From: Hyaloperonospora brassicae
Taxonomy: Eukaryota > Oomycota > Peronosporomycetes > Peronosporales > Peronosporaceae
Assembly: GCA_947650285.1 (NCBI GenBank)
Contig: CANTFL010001332.1
Span: 124,001 to 188,000 of the forward strand
DNA: 64,000 nt
Direction: 5' to 3'
Both the position numbers and the translations under genes were made by a program. Below are positions 36,577 through 47,238 of this stretch, in pieces. Within the stretch, counting starts at the first letter, position 1; each line of letters starts with the position of its first letter. Under the pieces are notes generated by a model that saw only the letters and a program-made list of their open reading frames with translations, was not told the DNA's origin and did no database searches.

Positions 36577-36904
36577 TGCAACGGGGTAGCCCGTTACATG
36601 AAATTGTCACTAAAACAATTTGAAAATAAAGAATATCACGTCGAATATTCTTTTAACAATATCACAGACATGGTGATATTGATGGGATGACCGAAGGGTC
36701 TACTCATTGGTTGATATCGTGATGATATCAACCCACCAATCGCTGCTAGACGCGCGCAATGGGTGGTGAGTAGACGTCATCATACATTTAGTTACATTAG
36801 TATAATTAAGTCAGGACAACAGAGAATCAAGATGTTACAGGACTTGATTATATTAATACAGTTTTACTTTTGCCAAGAGACTAGTCTGACTACTTAGTCT
36901 CCTT

Positions 36905-37279
36905 TGTTAGAAGATATCGTTTCTGACAAGTCGCGAGGGTCAAGGGCAATACCCCGTGACACGGTAAGTTACAATCGTACCTAATTGGCTAACAAGTTTG
37001 ACATCTTGACAGATGGGACGAGGCGACGATGTCGCCACGTCGGACCACCAGGATGTTGCGACATATGAGACGAGGCGACGAGATTACCATGTCGTCTTGT
37101 CGATGTCGTAACAGGTGGGACGGAGCGGGATAGACGTGCACTATAGACGGTATAGTTGCAGTCCGTTTCGCATGCATGTGTAGGTATTAACGAACGAGGG
37201 AGGTTAATGCTTAAATATATTCACTTTTACTTCTACATCTTCTGGAACAAGTGCATCAACGAGCACTCATCTTTCTACA
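36905..37279 (+). repeat. 5' LTR of the young Copia element
   Basis: It starts TGTTAGAAGATATCG and ends CATCTTTCTACA. It is identical to 41,715-42,089 except for one base. Confidence 0.95.
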
Positions 37280-37283
37280 GGTT

Positions 37284-40200
37284 ATGAGCCCAAAGAATCG
37301 TGTTGCCGGCGCAGCTCAAGGAGCCACACCCGCTGCGGTGGTTGATGGTCGAGAAACGACCGAGGACCACCAACTAGAAGAAAAGTCGGCAGTGCCCGCG
37401 GCGGCACTGGACAAGATGCTCGCCATGCTTGGCGACTTGTCGGAACGGATGGGCAGGATGGAATCCTCCTAACGCGAACAAGTTGGAGGCCAACGCATGG
37501 AATCTGCGGAGTCGAGCGTCTTTGGTTCGGTTCTCGGTTCAGGGGCCGGTATAACACTTCAGGCTTTGGAGCGTACCCCACCCCCTAAACGTTCACCGAA
37601 TGTCTCGCCGGCCACCTACTTCGGTGCCCGACGACCGGCTCTGGCCGGGGAACACATGGTTGACGCGCCGGCCCAGGCAAATGTCAACCATGGAATGGCT
37701 CGGGGTCTCGAGCCTGGAATTCAGGGACATGCCATGCCCGCGGGAGTATACCCGGGTATGCAAGTACCAGGTCCGGTGCAACACCAGCCCGGACAGGTAC
37801 ACCAAGGTGTACCGGATGGACGCCAAAGGAAGCTGGCTTTGCAACCTTTCGATGGAAAGGAGCTCTACCATGGCCTTGGGAGTGGTTTCATTGAATGGGG
37901 AAAGGAATTTGTCCGGCAGGTTGCGTTCTCGGAACGCGCCTGCGGTTTTGGATGGCCTGAAGATATCAAGGTGGATGTCCTCGGCCAACACCTCGCTGGT
38001 ACGGCGCAGAAGTATTACCGGCGGCAGGTGGAAACTTGGTGGTCTGAGAGCCAAACCTTGGAGCATGCATTGCAAAGGTTACTCCAGACCTTCAACACCA
38101 AGATAACACCTGCCCATAGCATGAAGCTGTTTACTGCTGCCAAGTCACCCCAGCGCAGCTGGACCGAACACTTCCTGTACCTGACCGCTGTGAGCGACGC
38201 ATGTTGAGGTGCGGACAACATCGTGCATTATGCCGATCCAGCCATGCGGACAAATATGTTGTCCCGCCTGAATTTGAACAGGATTGACTATCTTCGTCAA
38301 GCTGAAGAGCTAGCGCAATTCGCACAGTCAACGGAACTTGAAGTTCGCGTGAAGCACTTCGGTCGGGATGTTGTCAACATTGTTGAACCAAACAAACAAC
38401 CCAAGAGGATCGAACGGACCAAGAAACAACATGGTCCACAGCGATCCAAGCAGTGTTACCTGTGCGGCAGCACCGGGCATCTCAAGATGAACTGCCCAAA
38501 AGGTACCAAGAAGAAGCAAGATGCAGATTTCGTCTTGGCTCTCCCAGTACATCGGACGATTTCGCCAAGTCACTGGGTGCTGGACAGCGGCTCAGGTCGT
38601 CACCTGATTAACGATTTGAGCTTGCTGGAAGATGCGGTGGACTGCAACACCAAATGCTTCACCGCTGCGTCGGACAGTGAACCACTTCGGATCACCAAGC
38701 AAGGAAGTGTGATGATCCGGGTCAAAGCACTTGGACTAACTAAGACAATACGTCTTCTCGATGTTCAATACGCATCAAACTTGGAGTGCAACATCATCTC
38801 GTTTGGGAAACTCGAGTCGAAGGGATGCATCCTTGAGTATCGAGAAGGGAGGCGTGTCATGGTTTCGCAATCCGGTGGACTACCTATCATGGATGTCGAT
38901 CGGATCAATAGTGTACTGGTCGTTGAAGTTTTCACTGGAGCTACGACCAATGGTTCCCATGGTTTCGGATCACCAAGAGAAGCTATCATGACGGTCGTCG
39001 ACGACATCAAGAGTAGCACAAGGAACGACGTTCAACATGGAACCCTGTTTTATTTTCATCACTGTCTAGGGCACTTGTGCTACGACACCATCATAAAGAT
39101 GGCTCGGGATCCCGCATCTGGTATCAAACTGACTGATACCAAGCGCGTCAAGTGCTTAGCCTGTGCACAAGGCAAGCAGACAAAGAACCGACAATCGCGG
39201 AAGGACAGTGGGTTGAATTCACCCATTGACGTGATCGGAGGCGTGGTCTGTTCAGACCTGAAAGGTCCTATGACCCCCCGTGATCGACTCGGCAATCGAT
39301 ACCTGATCAATTTCATTGATCACAGGTCGAATTACTGCCGGGTGTTCCTAGCGAAGACCAAAGATGCTGCTGCGATGCACTTCAAGAATTTTTTGGTGGT
39401 TTTCGAACGCCGATTTAATTGCCGTATACACGTTTTACGTACAGACGGTGGAGGCGAGTACAAGCCTCTGGATGTTTTTTGCAAGGAAGTCGGTGTCTCT
39501 CGCCAAGTGAGCGAGCGTGACAACCAGGCCAGCAATGGCAAAGCCGAGCGCATGCATCGCACTATCATGAATATGGTGCAAAGCATGGTGTTTGCAAGTG
39601 GGTTACCCTTGACGTTTTGGGGTGATGCTGCAGAATATGCAGCATACATCTTGAATCGAAGTCCCACCAAGGCTAACGAAGGTAGCACCTCACCCATCGA
39701 GATGCTAACCAAGAAGACACCCGTCTTAAGTGACATTGTGGTTTTCGGGTCCTCATGCACTGTGCATCGAACGACCTCGAACAAGTCATTGGGTCCCCGT
39801 GGCAAACAGGGGATCATCATCGGGAAAAGCGATGAAATGAAAGGCTATCGGGTCTTCATACCAATGGATCATGTGGTGGTAGTAACTCAACACGTGAAAA
39901 ACGTCGAAACCTTGGATAACATCCAAAGGCCAAACATGGCCAAAACGTTACATGGTACCGAAGGTCAGGAGGAGCTCGGTGACCAAGGTGGCACGAGCAA
40001 ATCAAGTGCAAGGCCATCAGAATGGACTCGTGATCCACACATGACACGATCACGCCGAAATGAAGAAGATACATCAAGCGAAGTCACTATCTCAGGTGAG
40101 GGTGTCGACATCGTCAACGCTGTTCGGGACCCAAAAAACTTTGGCGAGGCTGTGCGAAGCGACAGCAAGGATAAATGGGCTGTGGCCATCAAGGATGAAC

Positions 40201-41720
40201 TCGACGCACTGGAGGAGAACGGTGTGTGGGCGATTGTCGTTCCACCTGACAACGCCCACATACTCCACAACAAATGGGTTTTCAAGACAAAGACCGATGC
40301 TGACGGGAATGTCGAGAGATACAAGGCCAGACTCGTTGCATGTGGAAACGAGCAATTGTTTGGAGTCGACTACACCTTGACATTTGCCGCGGTTATGGAA
40401 CTCGGGACAGTCAAGGTGATCCTGGTCCTCTCACGCAGATGGAATGTGCCTGCTCGTCACGGCGATGTGCCAAACGCATATGTCAAGGCCGATCAGGAAA
40501 AGGACCTCGACATCTACATGAAGATACCAAGTGGTATGCAAGCTAACGAAGACACCTTGGCCTATCATCGTGTGGACGCAACCAAACAGCTCGCACTGTT
40601 GCTCAAGAAGTCTTTGTATGGCTTGAAACAAGCTGGAAGATTGTGGAGCAAACTACTGCACTCCAAGCTGACCGAGTTAAACTTCAAACAATGCACGACG
40701 GACATGTGCCTCTATGTCAACCGAACCGGTACGGATGTAACGGTTGTCGGTGTTTACGTCGACGACCTACTGGTGACTGGAACTTCGAACGCTGTCGTCG
40801 GCATTGTGAACAAGTTCCTCGGAGTGAGGGTCAAGCTGAACGAAAATGAAGGCTACGTGTTCGACCAAGAGGTTACTATCGACTCACTGCTAAAGGAACA
40901 TGGACTGGCTACTGCTAACGGTGTTCGATCTCCAATCGGAAACGAATGCAACGACGACGATGAGTCGAACTCAGAGTCATTAAAGCCGACCGCCAAGGAT
41001 GGAGATGCAAGCATCAAGGCCTTTCAGTCACTCGTCGGAAGTTTACTGTGGATTGCGCGTTGTACTCGACCGGACATTTGTTTTGCGGTACACCGGGCAA
41101 CCCGGCAGACCCACAAGCCGACGGTCAAGGATTGGAGAACGGCGAAACGAGTCGCGAGGTATCTGAAGGAGACCAAGACGTTGAAGCTATGCATAAACAG
41201 TCCACAAGGCGTGGACGTCCCAATCAAGATTGAGGGCTGGAGCGACGCGGACTTCGCTGCGGGCAAGTCGGACCGCAAGTCGGTCACTGGATACGTCCTT
41301 ACTGTGGATGGCGCTGTCGTTTAATGGGCGTGCAAGAAGCAGACCGGGGTGTCGCTAAGCACAATAAAAGCTGAGTTCATTGCAGCGTCTCACGCTGGTC
41401 GCGAACTACTGGGTTTGAAGGAGCTGTTTGGCGAGTTAAACATGAAAATCGTCAAGCCAATGCCGATGTGGATGGATAACCAAGCAGCCATCAACTTGTT
41501 GAAGACCGAGAAAAGTTCGTCAAGTGCCAAGCATGTGGATATTCGTTTCAAGTTTATCTGCCACTACGCACAAGCAAAAGAGATTAAACCACGCTTCATC
41601 AAGTCAGAGGAGATGATTGCTGATCTCCTGACTAAGGCACTACCGGCACCAAGGATGAAGGATCTGCGCGCGATGTTTAAGTTGAAGACCCCTTCGGATA
41701 CGATTGAGGAGGAGTGTTAG
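37284..41720 (+). pseudogene. Copia Gag-Pol polyprotein, single frame with three stops
   Basis: One frame of 1,478 codons runs from ATG 37,284 to TAG 41,718-41,720, which lies inside the 3' LTR. It has only three internal stops: TAA 37,470, TGA 38,205 and TAA 41,322. Domains by residue: gag with CYLCGSTGHLKMNC knuckle (about 391-404); protease VLDSGSGRHL (about 433); integrase HHCC (about 590-628) and D-D-E in SDLKGPM, RTDGGGEY and NGKAERMH (about 658, 719, 754); RT with KARLVACGN and YVDD (about 1158); RNase H with WSDADF, IKAEFIA and MWMDNQAA (about 1318-1396). All catalytic residues checked are present. The stops look like single-base changes (CAA to TAA and CGA to TGA are the simplest for the first two). 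Confidence 0.9.
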
Positions 41721-42089
41721 AAGATATCGTTTCTGACAAGTCGCGAGGGTCAAGGGCAATACCCCGTGACACGGTAAGTTACAATCGTACCTGATTGGCT
41801 AACAAGTTTGACATCTTGACAGATGGGACGAGGCGACGATGTCGCCACGTCGGACCACCAGGATGTTGCGACATATGAGACGAGGCGACGAGATTACCAT
41901 GTCGTCTTGTCGATGTCGTAACAGGTGGGACGGAGCGGGATAGACGTGCACTATAGACGGTATAGTTGCAGTCCGTTTCGCATGCATGTGTAGGTATTAA
42001 CGAACGAGGGAGGTTAATGCTTAAATATATTCACTTTTACTTCTACATCTTCTGGAACAAGTGCATCAACGAGCACTCATCTTTCTACA
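41715..42089 (+). repeat. 3' LTR of the young Copia element
   Basis: It begins TGTTAG, whose TAG is the polyprotein stop codon. It ends CTTTCTACA, followed by the TCCTT duplication. Confidence 0.95.
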
Positions 42090-42205
42090 TCCTTTCCTTC
42101 CTCTGTGTTCATTTAACACCTAGCAGGGCACTGTCGACCACTGTTGTCAGTGGAAGTATACTACGTACTGGTCAACCAGTGCGTAGTCAACAGTGCCCCG
42201 TTACA

Positions 42206-42418
42206 TCTTGCGATCGTAAGGAAGTAGCAACGCCTTGTTAAGGCAGCTACTCCTTGTGCACTCAGTGCGTTTGATTCTTTGAATTGTTTGGTCCCTCTGG
42301 AACAGGGACCGTAAGCTCTCTGAGCTTGTTGACTTTTTGAATCGGGTTCTTTAAACCAAAGTTGCTTATTGAGCGTTAAGTTTTCCTCTGACTTAGGGAG
42401 CTGTGTAGCTCCGCTACA
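42206..42418 (+). repeat. Truncated Gypsy family G LTR (3' part)
   Basis: It matches the right 210 bp of 35,205-35,732 (TTGTTAAGGCAGCTACTCC, AACAGGGACCGTAAGCTCTC, ending GCTCCGCTACA). It begins abruptly at the right edge of LTR X2. Confidence 0.8.
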
Positions 42419-42426
42419 CCCTGGGT

Positions 42427-42688
42427 CTCGTCGATTTGACACTTATGTGGGAAGCCTATGATGAGGAAGGGTGGATCATGCAAGAGGACTCTCTGGCATG
42501 AGTGCGTCATCGACCGGTCGGTCCATGACTTCCTTATCCTTGTAGCTCTGGAAAAGGTCTGGTCTCCAAACCAGTCGGTAGAGGACTCTCATAAGGCAAA
42601 CGTAGATCACTTTTTTTCGGGTTTATCTCAGGCTGAGAAACTATTGTACGCACTTCTGTTTATGTGCGTGCAATAAATCAGGTCGCTG
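42427..42688 (+). pseudogene. Gene fragment S, copy 2
   Basis: Repeat of 36,316-36,576. Here the frame HECVIDRSVHDFLILVALEK continues through NVDHFFSGLSQAEKLLYALL to a stop near 42,674. After the repeat the sequence continues into DNA not present beside copy 1. Confidence 0.5.
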
Positions 42689-43558
42689 GCTATGACGTCA
42701 TGAACGATTTGAAGAATGTTCTGAGGATCTGGGACTTCGGTGGTACTTCCACTTTGTGATATTAAGTTTCGACCGTATGCTCATCGAATTAGGCCTCGTG
42801 CCGAGAAGGACCAATGGAAAGTAAATTAACAGTGAAGGACGACATGCAGCAATCCACTATTCCCGGCTAGTCATGACTCTTAAACAGGTCTTCTTATCTG
42901 AAACTGGGTATGTTGGACGAGAACGAGTCTGTGACATCATGCGGCATCATTCGAGTGATTTTCATCACCGATATTCACCAAAATTGCCCGCAAAGATCCA
43001 TTTGCGTGAACTTATTCGAATTATTCCCAACATCTTTTGCTCAACATTGAGAGTTGACGCAATTTAGCGACTTTTCAGTAATAGCTCTCGGGGTCGGATG
43101 CGGTGACACTGGCAAAAATGTCCATAACACAATCAGCTGTGGACCACAAGAGCACACTGCTGAGTCAGTGTGCTCTCGTCGCGAGTGTTGATCGTCGATG
43201 CACGAGCTGCGGACACAATCGTGTCACTCTTTGTACCACAGTGAAGACGTTCCGCTTGTCTCCCACCTCTTAGGAAGTGCCAAATCTCTTAAGACGTGTC
43301 TTGACATGCACTAGAGCAAACGACACCATGCAATTGCTTCATACACAGCACGTCATTGTTACCTTATAGCCACCGCAAAGGTCAAGACAACCACACGCGT
43401 CTTTGCATGTCTGAAGATCACGTGCTTCCATTACATATATTATCGATCCGCTAGTCGAAGCCATTCAGCTGCAATCGTTGTATGTACGTGTAGTAGTAAT
43501 GCCACCAGCCATTTAACCGCTGACTAGCGCCTTGTTGCCGCGTCAGATCCGAACGCCT
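42689..43558. other. Spacer between repeat and gene compartments
   Basis: No convincing gene. The frame at 42,873-43,067 is short and unrecognised. A strong hairpin lies at 43,149-43,176 (see separate entry). This is also the 3' flank of the dioxygenase gene. Confidence 0.5.
43149..43176. terminator. Perfect 11-bp hairpin with TGAGTCA loop
   Basis: AGAGCACACTG, a six-base loop CTGAGT, and CAGTGTGCTCT form a perfect stem. The centre reads TGAGTCA, an AP-1/GCN4-like palindrome. It lies about 380 bp beyond the stop of the minus-strand dioxygenase gene. It could be a 3' processing structure or a chance palindrome; role unproven. Confidence 0.25.
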
Positions 43559-45346
43559 CTAGGAGAAATTACCATTAGCCACACGACGATTAGCAGCGGT
43601 CGGGTCGTTGTGGCCAAAGCGTGTGCGCAACACGTTGTAGCGGCTGATCGCGTCATCGATATTGAGGTACGTGCCCTGGAGGTGGCGCACGCCATCCGAA
43701 CACGGCGTGAACTGCCGGCGTCCATGTAGAACTCTGCGCTGATTGAAGATGACAGTGTCCCCTTCATTCAGTTTGAATTCGTAGCAATGCTCACGACCTT
43801 CAACGAGCTCGTGGAAGAGGCGGTAGGCGTCATAGTAGGGCATGACCTCGTGGAAAGCTACTCGCAATGGTCCTTCAAACGGAGGACTCCAGTGCACGGC
43901 CACAACTTCGTCGCGGTGGTTCACCTGGATGTGCGGCCGCTGGTACTCTAACATCGTTGCCTTCTCGCGGGTCAAGTGACGCTTCATGAACGTCGCAGGG
44001 ACACGGCACAATGTTGCAAAGTGCTTTGGATGACGGCGACGGAAAGCTTCTGCCGCCGCAAACACATCGACAAACGTCGACTCGCCTCCTCTCACGGATT
44101 CGTCAAAGCGCAGTGCGTGCAACAACTGGAATCCAGGAGGCGACTCGTAGTAGGCCAAGTCCATGTGGTTCTTCAGGTGAACACTAGTGTACGCAATGTT
44201 GACCTGCCACTCGCACGACTTTGTCAACTTTGGCTCCGTCGTCAACGATCAAACCCGTGCTGAGCAACTTACTGGTGTCGACTCGGCCACCACGTCAAAC
44301 ACATCACCATACTGGAACCTGCACGACACGGACGAGAACAACGTCAGGTTGCAGCCATGACCACACATGTACATGACATAACGTACGAGTGCGAGATGGG
44401 AGCAATGCGCTCTGCGATCGACTTGACGATTCCCGGCACCGACGGCGTCTTGCGGATGACTGTGAAACCGTTCTCAATGACCTGACGAAGTGCCTCGTAC
44501 AGCCCCTCGTCATCGTTCGTGTCCATCATACGGGAAAATGCCGTCGAAGGCACAGGAGCATCGAGGGGCAAAGCCGTCGTCGCCATCTTACGGGCGCGCG
44601 CGTCCAGTGCCCAGTCCGAGTAGCTGTTTTCAAGCAGCCACGTGGGCGAGAAGCTGGACTTGTGACGGTCGCTCCACACAATGTCGAGCGTCCCGTCCTT
44701 CACTGCACAGCACCAGAGAGAGCGACAGACAGACAGACAGAATGGACACGTGACGTGACGTCACGGCACTTCACATCTCAGAGCGTTCACCGACGTTATG
44801 AACAGCAGCAGAGCAGCAGCAGTAGCAGGACGACGTACCACAAACCGTCTCAATGTCCAGTTCGTCTTGGTCAATGTCGGCGCCATTGACCACCCGCTGT
44901 CCCGACGGGTGGCCGCAGTCGGGACACTGACACCACGTCCGGAGGTGCAGTAGATGGAAACTGCTTTGCTTGCCATCGCGCCAGCGCAACGTCAAGAACT
45001 CGCGCTGCTGCAGTACATCGACCGACAAGAGCTGCTGTGCACGTCGTCACCACCAGTCGTCCCTTCCTGCTCTTGAACGCAACAGCAACAACCAGCTCCA
45101 CGAACCTCTTGTGCGATCGATGGGAGATCCGAAGAGCGACCAGTAGTGTCCCGCTTGCTGGCAAAGTGTCGTCGGAGTACTGCACTAACTCCCACCGGTT
45201 CTGGTCCATCGGGTTCAACGTGACACAGCACGTCAGCGACAACGCTATCAAACTGCACACCCGTCAGAGCTCACCTTGTTGAGTCTGATGGCCTCGTACG
45301 ATCGACGACGCGGCCCCAGCATACGGACCACTAGTTGAGACAGCAT
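43559..45346 (-). CDS. Gamma-butyrobetaine/trimethyllysine dioxygenase family
   Basis: Five exons on the minus strand: 45,346-45,275, 45,034-44,839, 44,702-44,387, 44,318-44,273 and 44,203-43,559. All introns are GT-AG (240, 136, 68 and 69 bp) and phases agree, giving 424 residues, near the family's usual 390-420. This Fe(II)/2-oxoglutarate enzyme family hydroxylates gamma-butyrobetaine or trimethyllysine in carnitine synthesis. The N-terminal zinc-type motif is CQCPDCGHPSGQR. The iron facial triad appears as H223-M-D225 in NHMDLAYYESPPG and H370 in RRVLHGR. The start MLSQLVVRMLGPRRRSY is arginine-rich and could target mitochondria. It was chosen because its exon splices in phase 0; an alternative upstream ATG is out of frame. 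I cannot tell the BBOX1 type from the TMLHE type by eye. Confidence 0.85.
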
Positions 45347-45689
45347 GAGGAAGTAGTCGGGAGAAGCGCCGCAGTACAGCGCGAGTCATGTTATCACTCG
45401 TCAGAGGGATATCGGCAGATGGCGAGTTCAACGACTGTCAATGCACCAACCGGTTTTGTTCACACGACAAGCGGTCGAATCGATTGATACCAAGAAACTT
45501 CGTTTGTTATGGTGCGCTACGGACGCACTACTGATGCAGAAACAACGCAGTAACTTTGCTGAGCGTCAGTGGCAAGCGACACAATGTTTATGCATTATGC
45601 AACAGCAGGTGCTACCAAAGTGTGCACACTGTGCAGTCAAACACCACCAGAGCTTTCTCTGTCAGGAGCTAATGCCTTTCGCAAGCACA
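45347..45689. other. Intergenic: dioxygenase promoter and TPP 3' flank
   Basis: About 340 bp upstream of the dioxygenase start and downstream of the phosphatase stop. No open frame of interest was found. Confidence 0.6.
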
Positions 45690-46793
45690 CTACTGCGCCG
45701 TGGACGGGGCCGTTGACTGAAGACCACCGAGTGCACTCCCGTTCTGCTCGCCACATGCGAGCAAGCGGTTCAGGAACTCGCCCACTTCGTTGGTGTCGCG
45801 CAGCGTGAACAATGCGTTCGTGGACGTGCTCTCTTCAGTGACAATGATGCCGGCGCCCTTGCGAGCGTCTTGTGCTCGAAAGAGCTGAAACGCGTCTTCG
45901 TCAGTAGTGTCATCGCCGATATAGATAGTGTAGACGTCATCGTGCTCGTCCAGTTCAAGCGCCTGGAGAAGCCACAGCAGCGCTTTTCCCTTGTTCCAGT
46001 CAAGCTTGGGCTTATACTCGTAGACCATCTTCCCCTCATTGAGTCTACAGCGCACAGCAATACAGGCCCAGAGTCAGTGCACGGCCGCTACATACTCGTC
46101 AATAACCTGCCACTCTCTCTTACTTGATACGTGGGTGCTGATCCCGCACAGCGTACGCGATCTTCGACATCTGTGGCCACAAGGCTTGATCGACGTTTCT
46201 ACGGCACCAAAAAACACATAGCCACCACAGATCGAGTCAGTGCTCCATCTACAGACCGCCAGCTGCACCACGTTGCACGCCTCGCACCGGAAATGCAGCG
46301 ACACGGAGAAGACATTGTCTTCCACTTCAGCGCCGTCAATGCCTTGAATCTGCGCCCGCAGTTCGTCCCGCACCGCCCGCAAGTCCACAAGGAACTGCGA
46401 CGCCACTTGGTTCTTGATCGACGTCCCGTCTGGTCCTTTGATATCAAAGCCGTGGCTGCCAGCGTAGTAGAGCTGCGGAAGGCCCACAAACTTCTGGATC
46501 TTGTCCAGCGAGCGGCCCGTGATCACACCGGTAATGAACTTCTCGCGCAGCTTCTCGAGCGTGTGCTTCGTCGTAGGTGGCAGCAGAGCCAGCGCCGGGT
46601 CGTTCACGATCGGTGTCAGCGTCCCGTCGTAATCGAGGAACACCACGAGGCGGTGGGCACGGAATTGCGCCTGCAACGCGCTAAAGTTCGTCAGCGCGTT
46701 CGCAGTGGTCACGGATAGCCGGCGCGGGCGCTGGAGCTCCTGCGAAGCGGACGGCAGCGGCGTTTCCGCCGTCAAAGGAGTTGCGTGGGCCAT
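45690..46793 (-). CDS. Trehalose-6-phosphate phosphatase
   Basis: Exons 46,793-46,269, 46,170-46,124 and 46,044-45,690, with introns of 98 and 79 bp, encode 308 residues. The protein is a HAD-superfamily phosphatase that dephosphorylates trehalose-6-phosphate to trehalose in the cytosol. HAD motif I is VVFLDYDGTL (nucleophile D54, D56). Motif II is GVITGRS (about 89-95). The motif III lysine lies in KLDWNKGKA (about 209). Motif IV is YIGDDTTDEDAF (about 230-240). There is no fused synthase (TPS) domain, unlike many eukaryotic TPS-TPP proteins. The first donor was placed after CEACNV to keep phase; an earlier donor after HFR would break it. The 47-bp middle exon is inferred from flanking AG/GT and phase. 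Confidence 0.88.
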
Positions 46794-47238
46794 TGTCGTG
46801 ACGGGGACGGACCGAACGAGGAAGTGAGCGACGAACGGGCGCGCGACGGGCTGGAGGGGGCAGAAGAAGAGACTCGCGAAGAGAGCGACTGACCCATTCC
46901 TCGGGATGGATTGATTGCTCGCGCGGTCGTCAGCCAGGAACGGTCGCGCTGGTCATTGGTCAAAATGCGGTTGACTCGGGGTTTGTATGGGAGCGATAGC
47001 GAATGACGTGAGGAGGGCGGCCACGCCCACGAAGCGACGCACACAAAGAGTCCTGAAGATGCACCACCAGGTGGGAGGAAAACGGCTGGCTGACTGGCCT
47101 GTCTGTCTGTCCCCGTTTTGACAGCGTGTCGCAACTTGATCTATAGATACGGTACTCGCCCCCACCAATCGAGACGAAAAGGTCGAAACGCGCCCGCCAA
47201 AGCTTTGACGAGTCGAGCGATCAGCTTTTTTTGCTCCA
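46794..47238. other. Intergenic: TPP promoter region
   Basis: About 445 bp between the TPP start and the RIB7-like stop. It contains a CCAAT box (CCACCAATCGAG near 47,163). No gene is supported; the 120-codon minus frame here is low-complexity (S/R/P-rich). Confidence 0.5.

Larger units (their letters stand above)
36905..42089 (+). mobile_element. Young, structurally complete Copia retrotransposon
   Basis: The two 375-bp LTRs (36,905-37,279 and 41,715-42,089) differ at one position (A or G in CGTACCTRATTGG). TCCTT occurs on both sides (36,900-36,904 and 42,090-42,094), a clean 5-bp target duplication. The internal region carries one continuous Gag-Pol frame. The polypurine tract GATTGAGGAGGAG precedes the 3' LTR. 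Near-identical LTRs mean a recent insertion. Confidence 0.95.
36577..42205 (+). repeat. Solo LTR, family X (copy X2), interrupted by Copia
   Basis: The left part is 36,577-36,904 (TGCAACGGGGTAGCCCGTTAC at the start). The right part is 42,095-42,205, ending GTGCCCCGTTACA. The Copia element at 36,905-42,089 with its TCCTT duplication separates them. The left part contains nested inverted repeats: GTCTACTCA (36,698) with TGAGTAGAC (36,767), and GGTTGATATC (36,709) with GATATCAACC (36,724). Confidence 0.8.

Noticed and set aside
35782..42205. X1, fragment S and X2 as a small LTR-internal-LTR element (TRIM)
   Set aside because: X1 and X2 are far too diverged from each other to be a pair from one insertion, no matching target duplication was found, and fragment S also occurs outside the LTRs.
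46131..46718. Plus-strand 195-codon frame
   Set aside because: Antisense shadow of the trehalose-phosphatase gene, whose motifs are unambiguous.
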